Source: Variovorax sp. RA8
GTDB lineage: Bacteria > Pseudomonadota > Gammaproteobacteria > Burkholderiales > Burkholderiaceae_C
DNA length: 64,000 bases
Assembly: GCF_901827175.1 (NCBI RefSeq)
Contig: NZ_LR594662.1
Location: 5,456,001 to 5,520,000 of the forward strand
Direction of reading: 5' to 3'
In this document: positions 29,702 through 37,525 of the stretch, piece by piece
Numbering within the stretch: the first letter of the stretch is position 1
How the letters are laid out: the number at the start of each line of letters is the position of its first letter
Notes under the pieces: model-generated
Told to the model about the DNA's origin: nothing
Databases searched by the model: none
The model's input: only the letters and a program-made list of their open reading frames with translations
Translations under genes and position numbers: made by a program

Positions 29702-30053
29702 GCGATGCACAGCCCATATTCAGCCTCGCGGCGGTTGACAAGGCCTGGCAGTTGCTTGCCGCCGGCGTAGACTCAGCGCTTTAGCTCGGCGCACCACTCA
29801 AGCGGCTGTGCACCGGCGTTGGCCTTCTGGACGAGCGTTGAGCCGCATAACTTGCCGCGACCTACGTTAAACGTGAAGCTCAGCAGGGCCACCTTTTGCC
29901 CGTCGGTCAGCGGGATCTGCACGCAATCGAGATCGTCGGCATGCTTGGGTCGCGGTAGGTGCGCAGCAACGTGCCCTCGTGTGTGGCAACGAAGGCGGCT
30001 GCAGCGGCGGCGACAACACCAATCTTCGCTGCGAGCCGAGCCTTTGAGCTCAT
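29698..30053 (-). pseudogene. Phage endolysin (GH24 lysozyme), deleted and nonsense-mutated
   Basis: From ATG 30053 the frame reads MSSKARLAAKIGVV and AAAFVATHEGTLLRTYRD, a signal-anchor N-terminus with the catalytic Glu. After ISIAC it breaks. A second frame then gives DGQKVALLSFTFNVG, with the segment between (catalytic Asp and Thr region) deleted. Near the end, AELKR is followed by TGA where Trp (TGG) is expected; the same frame continues VYAGGKQLPGLVNRREAEYG to the true stop at 29698. So an internal deletion, a frameshift and a nonsense change have killed this lysozyme. Confidence 0.82.
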
Positions 30054-30101
30054 TGCAAATCGCCCGGCCTGGTGAACTTGCCTTCAGCCCAGCGCTCAGC
30101 T

Positions 30102-30302
30102 TCACTCCCCATTCGCGTCGCCGGCCCCCGCTGTCACCACCAATGCCCCAGCCGCATCAAAGGCCAAGCCCTTGAGCGCACGAGTCACCGCATTGGGGAG
30201 AACGGGGCTCGCTGGATCGCCGGCGGGGAATCGCAGGCTGTTGTCCAGAGTCAACCCTTTGTCCTGGATCATCATCACGACCCGGTCGAAATCACGGTTC
30301 AC
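30102..30302 (-). CDS. Small phage-type hypothetical protein
   Basis: 66 residues from a GTG (MNRDFDRVVMMIQDKG), ending VVTAGAGDANGE. The body (LPNAVTRALKGLAFDAAGALVVTA) is regular and resembles small proteins next to phage tail or lysis genes. It is the gene just before the endolysin on the same strand, 48 bases away. No strong ribosome site. It could also be the tail of a longer gene cut off by the R3 repeat to its right. Confidence 0.5.
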   Translation of the reverse strand: MNRDFDRVVMMIQDKGLTLDNSLRFPAGDPASPVLPNAVTRALKGLAFDAAGALVVTAGAGDANGE

Positions 30303-30357
30303 GATGGGCTGCCCGACACGCTTCAGCCTCTGTCGGGAAGCCTGCGCAGGCTACGCC

Positions 30358-30503
30358 GAATCTCACGGCGGCACGTCGAATTGGAGCCACCACGACGAGA
30401 AAAACAAGCGGTGACTCCTGCATGTGAATGTGCCGTAACGTGGGCCGCGTAAGTGCCCACGACCAATCCTCCGACGCCCGCCCAGCGCGGGCTTTTTCAC
30501 GCC
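30358..30503 (+). repeat. Repeat copy R3 with intrinsic terminator
   Basis: Aligns with R2 (26742-26884) from TCTCACGGCGG to the terminator. The terminator (GCCCGC...GCGGGC, T-run, 30477-30497) is the best conserved part. The small coding part carries SHGGTSN and, in another frame, VTWAA, so a frameshift has occurred since the copies separated. Confidence 0.62.
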
Positions 30504-30541
30504 GATCTGAACCTGGACGACTCGCGTGAACGCTCCATCGC

Positions 30542-30580
30542 ATGTGAAAACTTCACATTTCGCATCATTTTTTCTATATA
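30542..30580 (+). promoter_or_regulatory. Promoter with palindromic operator before 30623 gene
   Basis: ATGTGAA-AAC-TTCACAT (30542-30558) is a perfect 7-bp inverted repeat with a 3-base spacer. Its right arm contains TTCACA (30552-30557), a usable -35 box, and TATATA (30575-30580) follows after 17 bases in a very A+T-rich stretch. A repressor bound to the palindrome would block this promoter. Confidence 0.65.
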
Positions 30581-30622
30581 TTGGTACGCCCCTGTATGCC
30601 GAGGTCCTCCAAGGAGCGTGCG

Positions 30623-30958
30623 ATGGAGTCGGATTTTCATCTTCACAAGGTCCAAGTGCTCAGTCCGAAGGCTGCAAAGATTGCATTGCGGATGCTGGAT
30701 GCCGATCCCGACATTCCCGTCGAATCAATCCTGGCGCTACGGCCGGCCTTGGTCGAGCGTTGCACTAAAGCTGAGCCTTTCGGGACCACCGACTGGATGA
30801 CGATTGCCGCGATCGATCGCCCGGCTATTCGGCGAGTTGCCGGGCTCTTCGAAAGCCGCGAACAACGGCACGCTCGACTCTGGGTCACAAGCCTGCGCCA
30901 AGCCACCCAGAAAGCCCCGCGATCCGAGCCTGCCGACACCGCGCATCACTCACTTTGA
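30623..30958 (+). CDS. Hypothetical protein under an operator-type promoter
   Basis: 111 residues with AAGGAG 7 bases before the ATG. Residues 1-95 look like a compact helical protein (VLSPKAAKIALRMLDADPDI, WMTIAAIDRPAIRRVAGLFES); the tail is disordered. Unrecognised. The good ribosome site and the palindromic promoter upstream argue that it is expressed and regulated. No partner gene that would make a toxin-antitoxin pair is adjacent. It may be the last gene of the accessory block or the first of the core. Confidence 0.6.
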   Translation: MESDFHLHKVQVLSPKAAKIALRMLDADPDIPVESILALRPALVERCTKAEPFGTTDWMTIAAIDRPAIRRVAGLFESREQRHARLWVTSLRQATQKAPRSEPADTAHHSL

Positions 30959-31313
30959 AGAGCGCTCTCGACGAGGCCGCCACGACTGCACCAGATCCGG
31001 ATCAGCGGCGCTCGTGAAAGGCCTGTGACGACAGGCGTCTTCTGTTGCCGCGCTTCTTGCGGTGGTTCATTATCGGCGCCGGCACCGCGCAGCCTCGTTG
31101 ACGCGAGAATGGGTGCGACTTCTGTCGAGCGAGTCGAAGAACCCCCCAGAACTCTGGAGCACACCGACAACATCGACCCGGACCAGTCCATCGATAAGCG
31201 CGCGCGTCGAGAACCGCCGTTTCCACTGGATGTTCGCCCTCGGGCGGCTGGCGTGCGAGCTGTGGTGGATTCGTCGGCCTGCGATGTCCTCGACCGAAAC
31301 GAAGCCCATTCCC
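30959..31313. other. Intergenic region before nadM
   Basis: About 355 bases. The nadM frame stays open through most of it, but the reading is low-quality and lacks a ribosome site. No convincing promoter, terminator or RNA was seen. An in-frame ATG at 31284 is an alternative nadM start. Confidence 0.5.
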
Positions 31314-32396
31314 ATGACCGCACGACTTTCCGCCCCGCACGAGCGCGCCGTCCTAATCGGCCGCTTCCAGCCCTTCCATAACGCGCACCACGCCCTGCTG
31401 CGAAAGGCGCTGGACGCGGCGTCGCGCGTGGTGGTGGTGATCGGATCGGCCTTCCAGGCACGATCGCCGAAGAACCCCTTCACCTGGCAGGAACGCGCGG
31501 AAATGATCCGCCTGGCCCTCGCCGAGGCCGACCGCCCGCGCTTGCTCTTCGTGCCGATGCGCGACCACGTCGACGAGGAGCGCTGGTTCGCCGAGGTGCG
31601 CTTGGCAATCGATGCGGCGCTCGCCGCGAAGGGTGCGGCGCCTGCAACGGCCGACTCGACGGTGCTCGTCGGCCATGTGAAGGACGCCACGCGCGACTAC
31701 CTGCACGGCTTCGAGGGCTGGACGCTGCAGACCGCCGAACGCGTCCACAGCGCAAGCGCGGCCACCGTGCGCGGTGCGATCTTCGGCGGTGCAAAGGAGG
31801 CGCCCGAGATACTGGCACGCGCGGTGCCCGCCGGCACGCTCGCCTTCTTGCGCCCCTGGATGGCGACACCGCTGCATGCGGCGCTGGCGCAGGAATGGGA
31901 GCTCCTGCGCCAACATGACGCGGCATGGTCGGTGGCGCCCTACCCGGTGGTGCTGGTCACGGTGGACTGCGTCGTGAAGTGCAGCGAACACGTGCTGCTG
32001 ATTCGCCGCGGCCATTCACCCGGGAAGGGGCTGCACGCCTTGCCGGGCGGCTTCCTGGAACTGCGCGAGACCACTCTGCAGTCGGCGCTGCGCGAGCTCG
32101 AGGAGGAAACGCACCTGGCGCTGCCGGCCGCCGAACTGCTCGCCTGCCTCGCCCGCACGGAAGTGTTCGATCGACCTGATCGCAGCCAGCGCGGCCGCAC
32201 GATCACCCACGGCCACTTCTTCGACCTGGGCGACCGGCATCCGCTGCCTGCCGTACGCGCGGACGACGACGCGGCTGCTGCGGAGTGGATCCCTATTACC
32301 GCCCTGCTGGGCCTGGAAGACCGGCTGCTGGACGATCACTTCCAGATGCTCGACCATTTCCTGGGCCTCCTGCCGCGCCCCGCCATTGACGCTTGA
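31314..32396 (+). CDS. nadM: Bifunctional NMN adenylyltransferase / Nudix hydrolase
   Basis: 360 residues from MTARLSAPHE. The N-terminal half (1-190) is a nucleotidyltransferase with GRFQPFHNAHH (the HxGH-like site) and ASAATVRGAIF, making NAD+ from NMN and ATP. The C-terminal half (about 205-345) is a Nudix hydrolase with the box GGFLELRE ... RELEEE, which cleaves ADP-ribose or related compounds. The fusion is a known form (NadM-Nudix) in some bacteria. The start is uncertain between 31284 and 31314; neither has a strong ribosome site. It appears to be transcribed alone, right after the accessory block. Confidence 0.88.
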   Translation: MTARLSAPHERAVLIGRFQPFHNAHHALLRKALDAASRVVVVIGSAFQARSPKNPFTWQERAEMIRLALAEADRPRLLFVPMRDHVDEERWFAEVRLAIDAALAAKGAAPATADSTVLVGHVKDATRDYLHGFEGWTLQTAERVHSASAATVRGAIFGGAKEAPEILARAVPAGTLAFLRPWMATPLHAALAQEWELLRQHDAAWSVAPYPVVLVTVDCVVKCSEHVLLIRRGHSPGKGLHALPGGFLELRETTLQSALRELEEETHLALPAAELLACLARTEVFDRPDRSQRGRTITHGHFFDLGDRHPLPAVRADDDAAAAEWIPITALLGLEDRLLDDHFQMLDHFLGLLPRPAIDA

Positions 32397-32429
32397 GGCG
32401 TCCTCTGGGCCGCGGCAAAGGCACGGGCG

Positions 32430-32747
32430 CTAGCCGCAGCGTATGCCCACCACGCGGCCGTTCGGCTCGATGTCGACGATCAGCCGTGCGGCATCGAAAG
32501 GTGTGTCGGGGTCGGTCGCCAGCACGAGGCGTGCTCGGCGGGCTCCCGTGCGCATGCGCATTTCCTCCAGCAGTGGAGCGGTGATGCGCCGGCCGAGCCC
32601 GAAGCGGGCACGCGCCGCGGTGCAGCGCGCAGGCGCGTCGACAAAGGCCGGCGGTGGCCGGGCTTCCGATGAGAGTGGCCGCGGCTCGCCGCGGAACTGG
32701 CAGCCGCCCAATATGACGAGCGACAGCAGAAGCAGCGCGCGGTACAC
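32430..32747 (-). CDS. Lipoprotein with I78-family peptidase-inhibitor-like domain
   Basis: 105 residues from a GTG start. A signal ends in the lipobox ILGGC (Cys at about 16). After a Pro-rich linker, the C-terminal domain (about 40-105) has GLGRRITAPLLEEM, SGA-like TGARRARLV and the closing RLIVDIEPNGRVVGIRCG, which fits the I78 inhibitor fold (elastase/subtilisin inhibitors). It would be membrane-anchored in the periplasm and guard against proteases. Family by pattern only. Confidence 0.75.
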   Translation of the reverse strand: MYRALLLLSLVILGGCQFRGEPRPLSSEARPPPAFVDAPARCTAARARFGLGRRITAPLLEEMRMRTGARRARLVLATDPDTPFDAARLIVDIEPNGRVVGIRCG

Positions 32748-32772
32748 AGGCAGCCCCGTCCGCGTCCGGGCC

Positions 32773-33144
32773 TCACAGCCGGTGCATGAGGTGGCCGTCG
32801 GCTTGGTCGCTGGCCGCGCCCCCTGCGGCCGATCGGACCTTGTTGGCGTGCTTGCGGACGCTCAGGACCACCACCGCCCACAGTACCACCTGCATGATCA
32901 CGAAATGAACCAGCAGGGTCGGAACGTCCACCCGTCCCGCCGGGGCCTGCATCGTCGCAACGGCCAGGAAGAAGAAGGCCAGAATGCAAAAAGGCCGGAA
33001 CCAATGCGACCTGCGTACATGCGCAAGGCGCAGGATCCAGGGAACGCCGGGGAAGCGCCGAAGTCGACGGCCCTGGGCCTCAGCCTCCTGCAGAAAAGGA
33101 ACGATGAGAAAGTTGATGGCAATCAACAGAAGAAGCGTGTCCAT
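32773..33144 (-). CDS. Small integral membrane protein
   Basis: 123 residues from MDTLLLLIAINFLIVPF. Three or so hydrophobic segments (residues 1-17, 44-62 FRPFCILAFFFLAVATM, 73-95 LLVHFVIMQVVLWAVVVLSV) with a charged loop between the first two. An upstream in-frame Met at 33216 would add a charged, unlikely lead. No family recognised. Followed 25 bases later by the I78 lipoprotein gene on the same strand, so possibly one unit. Confidence 0.65.
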   Translation of the reverse strand: MDTLLLLIAINFLIVPFLQEAEAQGRRLRRFPGVPWILRLAHVRRSHWFRPFCILAFFFLAVATMQAPAGRVDVPTLLVHFVIMQVVLWAVVVLSVRKHANKVRSAAGGAASDQADGHLMHRL

Positions 33145-33329
33145 GAGCTCGTCCAGTCGCTGAATAGGCGCGAATGATGCCGACCGCTGGCCCGAGCGAG
33201 AGGTGCGCTGCAACAATTGGTGAGATTCACCGGACGACGGCGCGCAAGAGCGGGAAATGATTCACGCGGCGAGGCGTTTCGATGCATTCAGCAGCTCGAT
33301 CCGGTCCTGCTGTAGGCCACGACCCACGC

Positions 33330-33508
33330 CGGCGCATTGCCTTCTCCGGCAGGAGAGGAGTGGACCCGCGTCTAAGCTGCATGAACTGCAAACGCCAAGG
33401 TCTTCTGATCTTGCGAGAGCATCCTCCTGTACAGACAGCTCGACAGTTTCCTCCTCCCCGGCGCCCATGGCGCCGTTGCACAGCGCCCTGCGGGGCGCTG
33501 TTTTTTTG
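33330..33508 (+). ncRNA. Candidate C/U-rich small RNA
   Basis: The gap 33145-33528 has no convincing gene, yet the plus strand ends in a textbook intrinsic terminator (33481-33507), while both neighbouring genes run on the minus strand. Just before it lie ATCCTCCTG (33421-33429) and TCCTCCTCCCC (33449-33459), which mimic anti-Shine-Dalgarno loops of known C/U-rich small RNAs, and a GGCGCC-CAT-GGCGCC hairpin (33460-33474). The 5' end is a guess; no clear promoter was found. Confidence 0.4.
33481..33507 (+). terminator. Strong plus-strand intrinsic terminator
   Basis: CAGCGCCC pairs with GGGCGCTG around a 4-base loop, followed by seven T residues. It faces rightward although no plus-strand gene precedes it within 1 kb. 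Confidence 0.88.
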
Positions 33509-33528
33509 GGATGGCGACAGCCGCTGCC

Positions 33529-34272
33529 TCAGTGCGTCTCCCGCCACAAGGCCTGCACGTCCGCATGCAGCGACAGCGCCCAGGCCCGCCGGTCGCGGCC
33601 CCACGAGGGCTGAGGCTTTCCGAATCGCACGATTGCGAGGAGCGGCGGCGCCTTCAGCACCTTCCATAGCGAGGTAGGGAGGTTGTCCTCGCCGATGTAG
33701 CGCGGCGCCAGGCTGATCTCGCCAGTGGCGGCGTCGGCGAAGCGCAGGGCCATCGGCTGCACGGGCGCTCCCGATGAAATGGCGGCCTGCAGCAGGTTGG
33801 CATGGAAAGGGAGCACGGTGTTGCCGTCGCCGGTGGTGCCCTCTGGAAACACCGCGATCACGTCGCCCTCGCTGAGCGCCTCGGTCATGCTGTGCACCAC
33901 GCGCAGCGCGTCGCGCCGGCGCTCGCGCTCGATATAAAGGGTGCCGGCGCCATTGGCCAAGGTACCGACCAGCGGCCAGTACTGGACGTTCGCCTTGGAG
34001 ACGAAGCGCACGTGCCGCGCGGCGTGGACGGTGATGATGTCCAGCCACGACACATGATTGCTCACCACCAGGAGCGGCCCGCCCTGGGGCGGCGTGCCCT
34101 GCACCACGAGGCGGATGCCCATGATCGCGAGCATTCGCGCCGCCCAGGCCTGCACTCGCTGCTCGCGCTCGGCCTGGGAGAGCTTGGGGAACTTGGTGCG
34201 GATGGCCCACCAGCCGACATGCGCGTGAGCCAGCGCACGTATGAGCTTCAGGAACGCGGACAAGGACTGCAT
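33529..34272 (-). CDS. plsC: 1-acyl-sn-glycerol-3-phosphate acyltransferase (PlsC family)
   Basis: 247 residues from MQSLSAFLKL. The acyltransferase motifs are in order: NHVSWLDI (His and Asp catalytic pair, about residue 68), the FVSKANVQYW region, and FPEGTTGDG (about 155). An N-terminal amphipathic or membrane segment anchors it to the inner membrane, where it makes phosphatidic acid. It starts 16 bases after the pyrC' stop and is the last gene of the leftward yqgE-ruvX-pyr operon. Lysophospholipid acyltransferases of other specificity are possible. Confidence 0.9.
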   Translation of the reverse strand: MQSLSAFLKLIRALAHAHVGWWAIRTKFPKLSQAEREQRVQAWAARMLAIMGIRLVVQGTPPQGGPLLVVSNHVSWLDIITVHAARHVRFVSKANVQYWPLVGTLANGAGTLYIERERRRDALRVVHSMTEALSEGDVIAVFPEGTTGDGNTVLPFHANLLQAAISSGAPVQPMALRFADAATGEISLAPRYIGEDNLPTSLWKVLKAPPLLAIVRFGKPQPSWGRDRRAWALSLHADVQALWRETH

Positions 34273-34288
34273 CGGGCGGCGATCGACC

Positions 34289-35560
34289 TCAACCGTGGAC
34301 GATCCGCCCGCCGACCAGCGTGTGGCGCGGCTTGCCGCGCAAGGCATACCCGCCGAAGGGCGTGTGCTTGCCCTGGCTGCGCAGCGACTCGGGTAGGACC
34401 TGCCATTCGAGCGCGGGGTCGACGACGCAGACATCCGCCACCCCGCCCGGTGCCAATCGCCCTGCTTCGGTGGCCCCGATCAGCCGGGCGGGGGCAGCAG
34501 TCACCACTTCGATCGCGCGCAGCAGCCCCGCGCCGCTCTGCTCGCCCCACTGCAGCGCCAGCGGCAGCAGCAGTTCGAGCCCCGTTGCGCCCGGCTCGCT
34601 CTCGGCGAAGGGCAGGGTCTTGGCGTCGGCCTCGACCGGCGTGTGGTCGGACACCAGCGCGTCGATGGTGCCGTCGGCCAGCGCGGCCGAGAGTGCATCT
34701 CGGTCGCGCTGCTGGCGCAGCGGCGGATTGAGGCGAGCACGGCTGTCGAAGTAGCCGATGTCGGTGTCGGCCAGGTGCAGCGAGTTGATGCTGAGGTCGC
34801 AGGTGAGCGGCAACCCTTCGGCCTTCGCCGCACGCACCAGCGCCACGCCGGGCGCGCTCGAGAGGCGACACACGTGCACGCGCGCGTCGGTGGCACGCAT
34901 CAGCTCGATGATGGTGAAGAGCGCGATGGTCTCCGCCGCCACCGGCACGCCAGACAGGCCCAGCCGGGTGGCGAGCGGACCGCTGGCGGCCACGCCGTGC
35001 CCGAGGTCGCGGTCCTGCGGCCGCAGCCACACGGTGTAGCCGAAGGTGCTGGCGTACAGCAGCGCGCGCTGCAGCACCTGCGTGTTGCTCAAGGGAACAT
35101 CGGCCTGGCTGAAACCGATGCACCCGGCCTCGGTGAGCTCGGCCATCTCGGTCAGTACCTCGCCCTTCAGGCCACGTGTCAGCGCGCCCAGTGGGAACAG
35201 CCGGGCACTCTGCATTTTCTCGGCGCGGAACTTGAGCATCTCGACCAGGCCCGGCTCGTCGAGCACGGGATCGGTGTCGGGCGGGCAGACCAGGCTGGTC
35301 ACGCCGCCGGCCGCGGCCGCGGCCATCTCGCTTTCCAGCATGCGCTCGTGCTCGTAGCCGGGCTCGCGCAAGCGCGCAGCCAGATCGACAAGGCCGGGCA
35401 AGACCAGGCAGCCTTGCGCATCGAGCGTGCGTTCGGGCTCGAAGTCGGCCGGTGTGCCGCCGATGGCGAGCACCTTGCCGTTGGCGATGGCCACGTCGGC
35501 CTGCTTGTCGAGCGCGGTGGCCGGATCGATGACCCGTCCGTTGGTGATCAGGGTTCTCAT
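34289..35560 (-). CDS. pyrC': Dihydroorotase-like protein PyrC' lacking metal ligands
   Basis: 423 residues of the type I dihydroorotase fold ([14 protein letters not shown] at the start, [32 protein letters not shown]). The H-x-H zinc motif that should follow PGLVD is replaced by LAARLREPG, so two metal ligands are gone. In Pseudomonas the equivalent PyrC' is inactive and serves as structural partner of aspartate carbamoyltransferase. The 4-base overlap with pyrB here argues for the same role. A functional dihydroorotase must then be encoded elsewhere. Often annotated simply as dihydroorotase. Confidence 0.9.
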   Translation of the reverse strand: MRTLITNGRVIDPATALDKQADVAIANGKVLAIGGTPADFEPERTLDAQGCLVLPGLVDLAARLREPGYEHERMLESEMAAAAAGGVTSLVCPPDTDPVLDEPGLVEMLKFRAEKMQSARLFPLGALTRGLKGEVLTEMAELTEAGCIGFSQADVPLSNTQVLQRALLYASTFGYTVWLRPQDRDLGHGVAASGPLATRLGLSGVPVAAETIALFTIIELMRATDARVHVCRLSSAPGVALVRAAKAEGLPLTCDLSINSLHLADTDIGYFDSRARLNPPLRQQRDRDALSAALADGTIDALVSDHTPVEADAKTLPFAESEPGATGLELLLPLALQWGEQSGAGLLRAIEVVTAAPARLIGATEAGRLAPGGVADVCVVDPALEWQVLPESLRSQGKHTPFGGYALRGKPRHTLVGGRIVHG

Positions 35561-36519
35561 GCTTCGTTACCTGCCACGATGCTCATCACGGCCATGCGCA
35601 CGGCAATTCCAAAAGTGACCTGAGGCAGGATCACGCTCTGCTGCCCGTCGACGACCGCCGAGTCGATCTCGACCCCGCGGTTGATGGGCCCCGGATGCAT
35701 CACGATCGCATCGGGCTTGGCAAACTGCAGCTTCCCGGGCGTGAGGCCGTAGGTCTTGAAGAACTCCTGCGACGAGGGCAGCAGCGCCCCGCTCATGCGC
35801 TCGTTCTGGAGCCGCAGCATGATGATCACGTCGCAGTCCCGGATGCCTTCTTCGAGCGTGTGGCACACCCGCACGCCCATCTCTGCCATGTCGCGCGGCA
35901 CCAGGGTCTTGGGGCCGACCACCCGGACTTCGGCGCAGCCCAGGGTGGTGAGCGCGTGGATGTCGGAGCGCGCCACGCGCGAGTGCAGCACGTCGCCCAC
36001 GATCGCCACCGTGAGGTTGGCGAAATCCTTCTTGTAGTGACGGATCGTGTACATGTCGAGCAGGCCCTGGGTCGGGTGCGCGTGGCGGCCGTCGCCGGCA
36101 TTCACCACATGCACGTGGGGCGCCACGTGCTGTGCGATCAGGTAGGGCGCACCCGATTCGCTGTGCCGCACGACGAACAGGTCGGCCGCCATCGCGCTCA
36201 GGTTGGCGATGGTGTCGAGCAGCGACTCGCCCTTGCTCGCGGAGGAGCGCGCGATGTCGAGATTGATCACGTCCGCCGACAGCCGCTTGGCGGCGATCTC
36301 GAAAGTGGTGCGGGTGCGCGTGGAGTTCTCGAAGAAGAGGTTGAACACGCTCTTGCCGCGCAGCAGCGGCACCTTCTTCACCTCGCGGTCGCTCACGCTG
36401 GTGAAATTGGCGGCGGTATCGAGGATCTGCGTGAGGATGGACTTGGGCAGGCCCTCGATGGACAGCAGGTGGATCAGCTCGCCGTTCTTGTTGAGTTGGG
36501 GGTTGCGTTTGTAAAGCAT
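35557..36519 (-). CDS. pyrB: Aspartate carbamoyltransferase catalytic subunit
   Basis: 320 residues. It joins carbamoyl phosphate and aspartate, the committed step of pyrimidine synthesis. Visible motifs: [11 protein letters not shown] (carbamoyl-phosphate loop, about residue 60), HPTQGLLD, and [11 protein letters not shown] near the C-terminus. No pyrI follows; instead the non-catalytic PyrC' overlaps by 4 bases, the pseudomonad-type arrangement. It overlaps pyrR by one base. Length is normal. Confidence 0.96.
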   Translation of the reverse strand: MLYKRNPQLNKNGELIHLLSIEGLPKSILTQILDTAANFTSVSDREVKKVPLLRGKSVFNLFFENSTRTRTTFEIAAKRLSADVINLDIARSSASKGESLLDTIANLSAMAADLFVVRHSESGAPYLIAQHVAPHVHVVNAGDGRHAHPTQGLLDMYTIRHYKKDFANLTVAIVGDVLHSRVARSDIHALTTLGCAEVRVVGPKTLVPRDMAEMGVRVCHTLEEGIRDCDVIIMLRLQNERMSGALLPSSQEFFKTYGLTPGKLQFAKPDAIVMHPGPINRGVEIDSAVVDGQQSVILPQVTFGIAVRMAVMSIVAGNEA

Positions 36520-37091
36520 CAGGCTTGCTCCACCTGGAAGCTGAAAACCCCCTTGTCGTCGCGCGCAAGTGCGAGCGACTGCGCTGCCGGCAGTTCGAGC
36601 CGCGCGGCCGCGAAGTCCGCCGCCACGGGCAGCTCGCGACCGCCGCGATCGACCAGCACCGCCAGCCGCACGCAGCCCGGCCGACCGAAGTCGAACAGCT
36701 CGTTGAGCACCGCGCGGATGGTACGGCCGGTGTAGAGGACGTCGTCGAGCAGCAGCACGTCGGCGCCGTTCACATCGAAGGGCAGCGAGGTCTGGGCGCT
36801 CGCGGCCATGCCGCGGCGTGCAAAGTCGTCGCGGTGCATGGCCGAAGAGATGATGCCGGGCGCGCCGGTCAGACCCAGGTCCTTCTGGAGCCGCTCGACC
36901 AGCCAGGCGCCGCCGGACGTGACGCCGACCAGGCGCGTGTCCGGGCGCATCAGGGGCCTCACGCCGGCAAGCAGCTGGAGATAGAGCGCCTCGGCATTCG
37001 GCCCTCCCTTGCCCGGCACTGGCGTGTCCTCGCTGCCCCCATGGGCGCTCGCCCCGGGGGACGGCCCTTCGTTGCTCGGAATCGTATTCAC
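36519..37091 (-). CDS. pyrR: PyrR-family uracil phosphoribosyltransferase / pyr regulator
   Basis: 190 residues. A disordered, Gly/Pro-rich N-terminus (1-28) precedes a type I phosphoribosyltransferase domain with [16 protein letters not shown], the PRPP-binding loop. In Gram-positives PyrR attenuates the pyr operon; in proteobacteria it is mainly a uracil phosphoribosyltransferase or a pyrimidine-linked regulator, so the regulatory role is unproven. It overlaps ruvX by ATGA and pyrB by one base. No attenuator was recognised in the leader. Confidence 0.92.
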   Translation of the reverse strand: MNTIPSNEGPSPGASAHGGSEDTPVPGKGGPNAEALYLQLLAGVRPLMRPDTRLVGVTSGGAWLVERLQKDLGLTGAPGIISSAMHRDDFARRGMAASAQTSLPFDVNGADVLLLDDVLYTGRTIRAVLNELFDFGRPGCVRLAVLVDRGGRELPVAADFAAARLELPAAQSLALARDDKGVFSFQVEQA

Positions 37092-37525
37092 GGGAGGGTC
37101 CTCAGAAACTGTTCAAGGATGATGCAGGCCGAGGCTGCGTCGGCGTCGCGTGCGCCGGCGGCCAGGGCCTCTGTCGTGCTGTAGCGTTCGTCGACTTCGT
37201 AGACCGGGAGACGAAAGCGCCCCCTCAGTTGCCGGACGAAGCGCTGGGCGGCACGGGTGTTGTCGTGCGCCGCGCCGTCGGGGTGATAGGGCACTCCCAC
37301 CACGAGCGCGTCGGGCTGCCACTCTCGGATGCGGGCTTCGACCTGAGCGAAGCGGGCGTCGCCCTCGGCCTTGATCGTGGCCTGCGGCGTGGCGCTGCGC
37401 AGCAGCCGATTGCCGCTCGCGACGCCGGTGCGCTTCTGCCCGAAGTCGAAGGCCAGGAAGCTTTGGAAATGGGGAGGAACGGAAGCAGGAGGGGCAGCGC
37501 TGTCGGGCATTGCCTCAACCCTCAT
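37088..37525 (-). CDS. ruvX: Holliday junction resolvase-like protein / YqgF
   Basis: 145 residues. The RNase H-like fold of YqgF is shown by [14 protein letters not shown], then [20 protein letters not shown] and [15 protein letters not shown] with its Asp. It acts in 16S rRNA 5' processing and possibly in Holliday-junction cleavage. The start at 37525 overlaps the yqgE stop (ATGA); Met at 37510 is also possible. The yqgE-ruvX-pyrR order is widely conserved in betaproteobacteria. Confidence 0.94.
   Translation of the reverse strand: MRVEAMPDSAAPPASVPPHFQSFLAFDFGQKRTGVASGNRLLRSATPQATIKAEGDARFAQVEARIREWQPDALVVGVPYHPDGAAHDNTRAAQRFVRQLRGRFRLPVYEVDERYSTTEALAAGARDADAASACIILEQFLRTLP

Larger units (their letters stand above)
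25401..30503. mobile_element. Decayed prophage-like remnant outside attR
   Basis: A block of phage-type genes in decay: broken zinc-finger/SANT-like gene, small orphan genes, SRAP fragment, orphan 3' gene end, a gtr-like gene and a lysis cassette with three damaged members. It shares the R1-type terminator repeat and SRAP sequence with the intact element to its left. No integrase, capsid or replication gene is left. Its right limit is taken at the last repeat copy (R3). Probably an older insertion at the same tRNA hotspot. Confidence 0.65.

Noticed and set aside
30623..30958. Toxin-antitoxin system under the palindromic promoter
   Set aside because: No adjacent co-directional partner gene and no toxin or antitoxin motif in the protein.
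31062..31313. N-terminal extension of NadM
   Set aside because: Open in frame, but basic and low-quality sequence with no ribosome site; family proteins start close to GRFQPFH.
15609..31313. Insertion sequences or CRISPR arrays in the accessory region
   Set aside because: No transposase, terminal inverted repeats with target duplications, or regularly spaced identical repeats with spacers were found.
33145..33528. 6S RNA as identity of the candidate small RNA
   Set aside because: The closing stem and central bubble of 6S RNA could not be drawn, and the gene neighbours are wrong for ssrS.
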